Origin: Candidatus Falkowbacteria bacterium RIFCSPLOWO2_12_FULL_45_13
GTDB lineage: Bacteria > Patescibacteriota > Patescibacteriia > Patescibacteriales > GWC2-42-12
Direction: 5' to 3'
DNA length: 8,964 nt
NCBI GenBank assembly: GCA_001778055.1
Contig: MFFY01000017.1
Span: forward strand, 1 to 8,964
Shown in pieces: positions 5,159 through 8,964 of this stretch. The notes below the pieces were generated by a model, which made no database searches, was not told the origin of the DNA, and worked only from the letters and a program-made list of their open reading frames with translations. Made by a program: the position numbers and the translations under genes. Each line of letters starts with the position of its first letter. The stretch's first letter is position 1.

Positions 5159-5512
5159 TTAAAACTCTAGGCCGCCGGCGCGAACGCCTTGGGCAAAAGC
5201 TTTTACCCGGCCGTGATATTTATAGCCGTTACGATCAAATACCACCCGGCCAACACCCTTGGCCGTGGCTTTTCTGGCCATCAGCTTACCCAGCTCCAAG
5301 CTGACAACCGTCTTTTTACCGGTAATCTTGACTTCTCCGGCGCTGGCGCTAACTATGGTTTTACCTGTTTCGTCGTTTATAATTTGAACGTAAAAACCGC
5401 GGTTTGACCTAAAGACGCTTAATCTGGGGCAACTGGCCGTTCCGCTAACCCGAGCCCGGACTCTGCCTCGGCGCCTGATTCTTTTAGCTTGTTTGATTTT
5501 ATTCTTATCCAT
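5159..5512 (-). CDS. rplR: 50S ribosomal protein L18
   Basis: L18 helps bring 5S rRNA into the large subunit together with L5. The ATG at 5512 gives 117 residues, the family norm. The frame stays open to an ATG at 5530, but those six residues lie partly in the palindrome and are not expected in the family. Visible features are the basic N-terminal arm DKNKIKQAKRIRRRGRVRAR (2-21), PRLSVFRSNRGFYVQIIND (29-47), and the 5S-binding C-terminal part VVFDRNGYKYHGRVKAFAQG (90-109) ending GGLEF. It lies between rplF and rpsE in the standard order. The leader has no convincing Shine-Dalgarno site, and a 35-bp hairpin ends 11 nt before the start. Confidence 0.97.
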   Translation of the reverse strand: MDKNKIKQAKRIRRRGRVRARVSGTASCPRLSVFRSNRGFYVQIINDETGKTIVSASAGEVKITGKKTVVSLELGKLMARKATAKGVGRVVFDRNGYKYHGRVKAFAQGVRAGGLEF

Positions 5513-5523
5513 ATGAATCTCGC

Positions 5524-5609
5524 ATCTCATAACTCATAGCTCGTAACTCGTAACTCAAATAAAACTATTGTTTCTTGAGTTATGAGTTACGAGCTACAAG
5601 TTACGAGAT
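5524..5609. repeat. 35-bp stem filling the rplF-rplR gap, built on CTCGTAACTC
   Basis: Arms 5524-5558 and 5575-5609 match at 31 of 35 positions around a 16-nt loop. All four mismatches are transitions, and in RNA from the transcribed strand three of them would be G-U pairs. Each arm is itself made of repeats of CTCGTAA or CTCATAA. The element begins 1 nt past the rplF stop codon and ends 11 nt before the rplR ATG. No T-run follows it, so it is not an intrinsic terminator. Confidence 0.85.
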
Positions 5610-5610
5610 T

Positions 5611-6159
5611 TTATTTCTCCGTCTTGCCCACCGTCTTGCCGGCTTTGCGCCTTATCACTTCATCGCTATATTTTATGCCTTTGCCTTTATACGGCTCCGG
5701 TTTCCTGATTCTTCTGATTTGCGCCGACACTTCGCCCACTAAGTACTTGTCTACGCCGCTAATTATAATATTATTGGCCTGGACTTCGGCTTCAATACCG
5801 GCCGGCAATTCATAAATTACTGGATGGGAGAAGCCGACATTTAGCGTTAGTTTACTTCCGCTCGTAGCCGCCTTGTAGCCGACTCCGTTTATTTCCAGTT
5901 TCTTGCTATAAGGCTGATTGACGCCGACCACCATATTCTTGATTAAACTTCTATATAGACCCCAGAGGGCCTTTTCTTTGCCATTAGACTGATCATTTAT
6001 GCTCAAAGTAATTTCTTTGTCAGTTATCGCCACTTTTACCAGATCATGCAGCTTGGTTTTCAGTTCGCCCTTAGGCCCTTTGACAATTATAAAACCATCG
6101 CGCAGTTCAGCTTTAGCGCCGGCGGATAATTCAATCGGTTGTTTCCCTAGTCTGGACAT
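5611..6159 (-). CDS. rplF: 50S ribosomal protein L6
   Basis: L6 binds 23S rRNA near the factor-binding site of the large subunit. The ATG at 6159 gives 182 residues starting MSRLGKQPIEL, as expected for the family. The frame stays open upstream to 6192, but that part is intergenic palindrome. Two tandem L6 folds are visible. The first holds VKGPKGEL (26-33) and ALWGLYRSLIKNMVVGV (64-80). The second runs from YSKKLEINGVGYKA (84-97) to the signature KPEPYKGKGIKY (153-164), with RRKAGK close to the end. The gene lies between rpsH and rplR in the standard order. The stretch just before the start is almost identical to that before rpsH and has no Shine-Dalgarno site. Confidence 0.97.
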   Translation of the reverse strand: MSRLGKQPIELSAGAKAELRDGFIIVKGPKGELKTKLHDLVKVAITDKEITLSINDQSNGKEKALWGLYRSLIKNMVVGVNQPYSKKLEINGVGYKAATSGSKLTLNVGFSHPVIYELPAGIEAEVQANNIIISGVDKYLVGEVSAQIRRIRKPEPYKGKGIKYSDEVIRRKAGKTVGKTEK

Positions 6160-6244
6160 AATTTTATTCAATCTGCAATTACGAATTATCAATTAACAAT
6201 TTTAGACTCTAATTCGTAATTCGTAATTGAAAATTGATAATTGA
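6157..6244. repeat. Palindromic element copy 1, between rpsH and rplF
   Basis: Arms CAATTACGAATTATCAATTA (6176-6195) and 6210-6229 pair at 18 of 20 positions around a 14-nt loop. A second, competing pairing is ATTATCAATT (6185-6194) with AATTGATAAT (6232-6241), which reuses the left arm. The whole unit, from the rplF start codon up to the rpsH stop, is repeated at 6653-6740 with about 79 of 89 aligned columns identical by hand count. Confidence 0.85.
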
Positions 6245-6655
6245 TCAATATATTTCGCAAATCACTTCTCCTCCCAGGCCTTGCCTTTTTGCTTCTTGAT
6301 TGGTCATTAGGCCGTTGGACGTGGAGATGATGGCTATTCCCATATTATTTAACACCTTGGGCAATTCGGTTTTCCCCGCGTAAACCCTTCGGCCCGGCGT
6401 GCTGATTTTTTTCAGGCAAGAAATGGCCGGCCGGCCGTTTTTGTATTTTAATTCGATCTTCATTTCATTAAAGGCCGCGCTAGAATTTTTTTTGGCCGCC
6501 GGTTTAATTACTTCAACTTTCTCAATCCAGCCGCCCCGCTCCAAAATTTTGGCAATATTATACTTAAGCTTGCTCATAGGCAAAGCAACCGTTTTTTTGT
6601 TTACGGCTTGGGCGTTTCTTATTCTTGTTAGCATGTCCGCGATTGGATCCGTCAT
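6245..6655 (-). CDS. rpsH: 30S ribosomal protein S8
   Basis: S8 binds the central domain of 16S rRNA early in small-subunit assembly; in E. coli it also represses the spc operon by binding mRNA near rplE. The product has 136 residues, normal for the family. It starts MTDPIADMLTRIRNAQ, carries STPGRRVY (85-92) and ends with the family signature GIAIISTSNGLMTNQEAKRQ (106-125) followed by GLGGEVICEIY. The order rpsN-rpsH-rplF is standard. Both flanking gaps hold copies of the same palindromic element, so this gene is bracketed by two near-identical 88-bp units. No Shine-Dalgarno site is present. The stop is TGA. Confidence 0.97.
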   Translation of the reverse strand: MTDPIADMLTRIRNAQAVNKKTVALPMSKLKYNIAKILERGGWIEKVEVIKPAAKKNSSAAFNEMKIELKYKNGRPAISCLKKISTPGRRVYAGKTELPKVLNNMGIAIISTSNGLMTNQEAKRQGLGGEVICEIY

Positions 6656-6740
6656 AATTTATTCAATCTGCAATTACGAATTATCAATTATGAATTTTTA
6701 TATTCTAATTCGTAATTCGTAATTTTTAATTGATAATTTA
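6653..6740. repeat. Palindromic element copy 2, between rpsN and rpsH
   Basis: This is the second copy of the unit at 6157-6244. Arms 6672-6690 and 6706-6724 pair at 17 of 19 positions around a 15-nt loop. The competing pairing ATTATCAATT (6680-6689) with AATTGATAAT (6728-6737) is kept. It begins at the rpsH start codon and its last three bases are the rpsN stop codon, so a host stop codon lies within the repeat. Confidence 0.85.
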
Positions 6741-6923
6741 CCAGCTAGATTTAGTCACCCCTGGAATGTCGGTGTTGGACGCCAGCTCCCTAAAACAAAT
6801 GCGGCACAGGCCAAAGTCTCTCATAAAGCCGTGATTGCGGCCGCAACGCCAGCAGCGCCTTACGATCCTGGTGGAATATTTTGGTTTTCTTTTGGCTTTT
6901 ACTATTAAAGCTGTCCTAGGCAT
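6738..6923 (-). CDS. rpsN: 30S ribosomal protein S14, zinc-binding type (uS14)
   Basis: S14 joins the head of the small subunit near the A site. This is the short zinc form of 61 residues, with cysteine pairs CWRC (24-27) and CRIC (40-43), an N-terminal KAKRKPKYSTR (9-19) and the conserved end IPGVTKSSW. The TAA stop lies inside the palindromic repeat that separates it from rpsH. It follows rplE with a gap of only 22 nt, the one gap in the ribosomal cluster too short for a palindrome. No Shine-Dalgarno site is seen. Confidence 0.98.
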   Translation of the reverse strand: MPRTALIVKAKRKPKYSTRIVRRCWRCGRNHGFMRDFGLCRICFRELASNTDIPGVTKSSW

Positions 6924-6945
6924 ATAATATTGGTGTCAATTTATG

Positions 6946-7617
6946 TTAATATGTGTCTTTAAGTTTTTTATTATGTTCTTTAGCTTTTTTATTATGCGCC
7001 GTATTTTCTCTACTAAATTTGCTCTTATTCGCATAATTCGCTTTTATTCGCTTAGACTTGTGATTGGCAAACTCACCTTCATCCGCGCTAAAAGGAAAAC
7101 CCATCAATTTAAACAGTTCCAGGCCTTCATTATAGGTTTTCGCGGTGGTATTAAAGCAGACGCCCAGGCCATGAATATTCTCCGCTTCATCGGCTTTAAT
7201 TTCCGGAAAGGCGATATGTTCTTTTAAGCCGACGGTTAAATTGCCTTTATTATCAACTTGCTTGGGATTAAGGCCTCTAAAATCTCTGACTCGGGGAAGG
7301 GTTATGTTTATTAATTTTTCCACAAAATCAAACATTCGTTTATTGCGCAAAGTAACCGCTACGCCGATAATCATGCCCTGCCTGGTTTTAAAAGCGGAAA
7401 TTGACTGCTTGGCCTTGGTCTGGATCGGCTTTTGCCCGCTGATCCTTTCCAGGTTCGAAACCACGCTGTCCACAAAAGCCTTATCTTTGGCATTTCTGCC
7501 CACGCCGGAATTGATCACCGCCTTGACCAGACGCGGCACAGCCATGGTGTTTTTATAGCTAAACTTAGCTACCATTTTCGGCACTATTTCTTTTTGATAT
7601 TTTTCTTTTAAATTCAT
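6946..7617 (-). CDS. rplE: 50S ribosomal protein L5 with a 47-residue basic tail
   Basis: L5 binds 5S rRNA and contacts the P-site tRNA. The product has 223 residues. Residues 1-176 are a normal full-length L5, with MIIGVAVTLRNKRMFDFVEKL (82-102, abridged motif VTLRNKRMFDF), LPRVRDFRGL (107-116), LTVGLKEHIAFPEI (127-140) and the usual end LMGFPF. Residues 177-223 are an extra tail rich in Lys and Asn, made of repeats: the DNA word GCGAAT occurs three times, and a 21-nt unit (6955-6975 and 6976-6996) encodes HNKKAKE and HNKKLKD. The tail is probably disordered and RNA-binding in charge. It may have arisen when the reading frame extended into repeat DNA like that in the neighbouring gaps. The gene lies between rplX and rpsN in standard order, and no Shine-Dalgarno site is visible. 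Confidence 0.96.
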   Translation of the reverse strand: MNLKEKYQKEIVPKMVAKFSYKNTMAVPRLVKAVINSGVGRNAKDKAFVDSVVSNLERISGQKPIQTKAKQSISAFKTRQGMIIGVAVTLRNKRMFDFVEKLINITLPRVRDFRGLNPKQVDNKGNLTVGLKEHIAFPEIKADEAENIHGLGVCFNTTAKTYNEGLELFKLMGFPFSADEGEFANHKSKRIKANYANKSKFSRENTAHNKKAKEHNKKLKDTY

Positions 7618-7645
7618 ACAATAGACACTAATTTAACAAATATAA

Positions 7646-7745
7646 GACGAAAGACACGAATGTGTAAACCTGGTTTATCTTTTTTATTATTAATAATCAT
7701 AAAAAATTATTTCGTTTTATTCGTTCCGCGTTCGCTTCTTCGCGC
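7646..7745. repeat. Degenerate inverted-word region between rplX and rplE
   Basis: CGAA words on the left (within 7646-7660) face a run of TTCG words on the right (within 7710-7745), with a small palindrome TAAACC-T-GGTTTA (7665-7677) and ATTATTAATAAT between them. The pairing is weaker than in the other gaps and I cannot define clean arms. It is listed because it keeps the convergent-word layout. Confidence 0.4.
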
Positions 7746-7750
7746 CTTCT

Positions 7751-8083
7751 TTAATCTATAACTTGCTTGCATTTTTTACATACCCGGGATTTTTTCTTCA
7801 CCTTAACATCGTTTTTTAGCACTTCAACATATTTATAACCTACTCTGGCCGGCTTATCGCAAGCCGGGCAAACCAACATAATATTTGATAAATCCAGGGG
7901 AGCCGGAAATTCAATCCTTTGGCCCTTTTCTCCTCGTTTTCTCGGGCGCATATGCTTAATTAAAAGGTTCAGGCCTTCAATCGAAGCTCGATTAACAGAC
8001 GGAAAAATCTGCAAAACCTTGCCAGTTTTACCCTGGTCTTTACCCGCTAATATTTTTACTTTGTCTCCTCTCTTAATTTTCAT
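7751..8083 (-). CDS. rplX: 50S ribosomal protein L24
   Basis: L24 is an early-binding protein that helps start folding of 23S rRNA. The product has 110 residues, normal length. The KOW motif is at the N-terminus (KRGDKVKILAGKDQGKTGKVLQI, residues 4-26; core GKDQGKTGKV). Then come GLNLLIKHMRPR (37-48) and a C-terminal part with CPAC (72-75) and CKKC (102-105), which could bind a zinc ion. The order rplN-rplX-rplE is standard. There is no Shine-Dalgarno site; the leader is AT-rich. Confidence 0.97.
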   Translation of the reverse strand: MKIKRGDKVKILAGKDQGKTGKVLQIFPSVNRASIEGLNLLIKHMRPRKRGEKGQRIEFPAPLDLSNIMLVCPACDKPARVGYKYVEVLKNDVKVKKKSRVCKKCKQVID

Positions 8084-8133
8084 ATACGAATTATTTTACT
8101 TGCTTAAATATTCTTGTGCCATTCATGTAAACC

Positions 8134-8176
8134 TACGAACTTGCGAAAGCGCTAAAGTATTTTTCGCATATTCGTA
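8134..8176. repeat. Palindrome between rplN and rplX built on TTCGCATATTCGTA
   Basis: Arms 8134-8148 and 8162-8176 pair at 13 of 15 positions around a 13-nt loop. A further TTTCGCATA copy follows at about 8178-8186 and GTTTCGTA at about 8194-8201, so the left arm has alternative partners. The stem ends about 50 nt before the rplX start codon on the transcribed strand. Confidence 0.65.
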
Positions 8177-8203
8177 ATTTCGCATATTTTGTAGTTTCGT
8201 ATC

Positions 8204-8575
8204 TTATAATACTTCCGGCGCCAGTGACGCGATCTTTATAAAACCCAGCTGTTTTAATTCTCTGGCCACCGGACCGAAAATTCTGGTACCCCTGGGCTCT
8301 TTTTTATCTTTATCAATAATAACGCAAGCATTTTCGTCAAAACGCACATAAACGCCGTCCGGCCTTCTGATTTCTTTTTTGGTCCTAACCACTACGGCAT
8401 GCGCGATGTCGCCGTCCTTAACAGCGGCATGAGGCTCTGCTTCCTTGATGACTACCGTGATAATCTCGCCGATGCTGGCATAGCGCTTTTTATAGCCGCC
8501 AAAAACCCTGATACACTTTACTCTTTTAGCGCCCGTATTGTCCGCTACTTTTAACATGGTTTGCACTTGTATCAT
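8204..8575 (-). CDS. rplN: 50S ribosomal protein L14
   Basis: L14 sits at the subunit interface and contacts the 30S particle. The ATG at 8575 gives 123 residues, the family length; an upstream in-frame ATG at 8599 would add eight residues from AT-rich leader and is unlikely. The start MIQVQTMLKVADNTGAK is typical. The family signature AVVVRTKKEIRRPDGVYVRF (60-79) is followed by DENACVII, then PRGTRIFGPVARELK (94-108) and the end EVL. The order rpsQ-rplN-rplX is standard. There is no Shine-Dalgarno site; the leader consists of TGTAAAAT-type words. Confidence 0.98.
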   Translation of the reverse strand: MIQVQTMLKVADNTGAKRVKCIRVFGGYKKRYASIGEIITVVIKEAEPHAAVKDGDIAHAVVVRTKKEIRRPDGVYVRFDENACVIIDKDKKEPRGTRIFGPVARELKQLGFIKIASLAPEVL

Positions 8576-8601
8576 ATTAATGTAAAATGTAAAAATCAAA
8601 A

Positions 8602-8649
8602 TGTAAAATTATTGTAAAATTATTACGTTAAAATTTTTAAAAAAATTTT
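8602..8649. repeat. Tandem word and AT hairpin between rpsQ and rplN
   Basis: TGTAAAATTAT occurs twice in tandem (8602-8612 and 8613-8623), with two looser copies before it. Next to it lies an AT-only hairpin, AAAATTTTT (8630-8638) with AAAAATTTT (8641-8649). Low complexity makes chance pairing more likely here than in the other gaps. Confidence 0.5.
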
Positions 8650-8683
8650 CACTCCATAATTTTTAATTTTTATTTTTAAATTT

Positions 8684-8959
8684 TTAATTATATATCATCC
8701 GCCATCTTTTATCCTTGCTGATAGGGCGGCACTCGATAAACTGAACTTTATCGCCAACTTTATATCTATTCTTTTCGTCATGCACCTTAAGCCTTTTTTT
8801 AACCTTATATCTTTTTTTGTATTTGGGAAATATCTTTACCGATTCAACCATCACCACCCTGGTCTTATTCATTTTATCGCTTACCACCAGGCCACTAAAT
8901 TTGCGTTTGATAACGGACTGTTTAACGGCTGGCTGGTTTTTATTATTTTGATTATCCAT
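8684..8959 (-). CDS. rpsQ: 30S ribosomal protein S17
   Basis: S17 binds helix 11 of 16S rRNA early in small-subunit assembly. The product has 91 residues, with a short Asn/Gln/Lys-rich N-terminal extension (1-15) before the OB-fold core. Core features are GLVVSDKMNKTRVVMVE (23-39), the basic stretch KYKKRYKVKKRLKVHDE (46-62) and the signature GDKVQFIECRPISKDKRWR (69-87). The ATG at 8959 is 5 nt from the window edge, so its ribosome-binding site cannot be judged. rpmC and rplP would be expected just outside the window. Confidence 0.97.
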   Translation of the reverse strand: MDNQNNKNQPAVKQSVIKRKFSGLVVSDKMNKTRVVMVESVKIFPKYKKRYKVKKRLKVHDEKNRYKVGDKVQFIECRPISKDKRWRMIYN

Positions 8960-8964
8960 ATATT

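Noticed and set aside
5513..5530. Upstream ATG for rplR adding six residues
   Set aside because: It lies at the edge of the palindrome, and the family start matches the ATG at 5512.
5524..5609. Transcription terminator between rplF and rplR
   Set aside because: There is a long stem but no T-run after it, and downstream ribosomal genes with no promoter of their own would be cut off.
6160..6192. Upstream start for rplF adding 11 residues
   Set aside because: The extra codons come from the repeated palindromic unit, and MSRLGKQPI is the normal L6 start.
702..6247. TGA read as glycine (code 25)
   Set aside because: TGA ends the unknown gene, rplO and rpsH at the family-expected positions, and no in-frame TGA is seen inside conserved genes.

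Overview
The window is one arm of a bacterial S10/spc ribosomal-protein cluster, read entirely from the minus strand. In transcription order (right to left) it holds rpsQ, rplN, rplX, rplE, rpsN (zinc type), rpsH, rplF, rplR, rpsE, rplO and secY, then a DUF475/TerC-like membrane-protein gene that looks broken, a basic protein I do not recognise, and the start of adk, which runs off the left edge. The organism is most likely a member of the Candidate Phyla Radiation (Patescibacteria, Parcubacteria-like). The reasons are the absence of rpmD (L30) between rpsE and rplO, terminal tails on S5 and L5, almost no Shine-Dalgarno sites before ribosomal genes, and GC-rich 6+3+6 hairpins of a kind I recall from such genomes. 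TGA is used as a stop (rplO, rpsH, the unknown gene), which argues against the TGA=Gly code of Gracilibacteria/Absconditabacteria. This placement is inference.

Layout: 1-583 adk (partial); 702-1370 unknown basic protein; 1371-1748 non-coding, with a row of GC hairpins, a convergent array of the word AATGAC/GTCATT, and the frameshifted end of the DUF475 gene; 1749-2141 DUF475 N-terminal half with its own promoter; 2221-2246 terminator behind secY; 2297-3568 secY; 3593-3741 a 149-bp inverted-repeat element in the secY leader; 3772-8959 ten ribosomal protein genes, nearly all separated by palindromes.

How it works together: the ribosomal genes supply 30S proteins (S17, S14, S8, S5) and 50S proteins (L14, L24, L5, L6, L18, L15). 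SecY is the channel of the general secretion pathway, and Adk balances adenine nucleotides. The secY-adk link is the usual bacterial one but is interrupted here by two extra genes.

The most unusual feature lies between the genes. Almost every gap in the operon is filled by an inverted repeat built from a short repeated word (TTCGTAATT, CTCGTAACT, TTCGTAAATT, GCGAAT and similar). Two consecutive gaps, on either side of rpsH, carry near-identical 88-bp copies that run right up to the start codons of rplF and rpsH. These elements sit where ribosome-binding sites would be expected, while adk and the DUF475 gene, outside the operon core, have clear Shine-Dalgarno sites.
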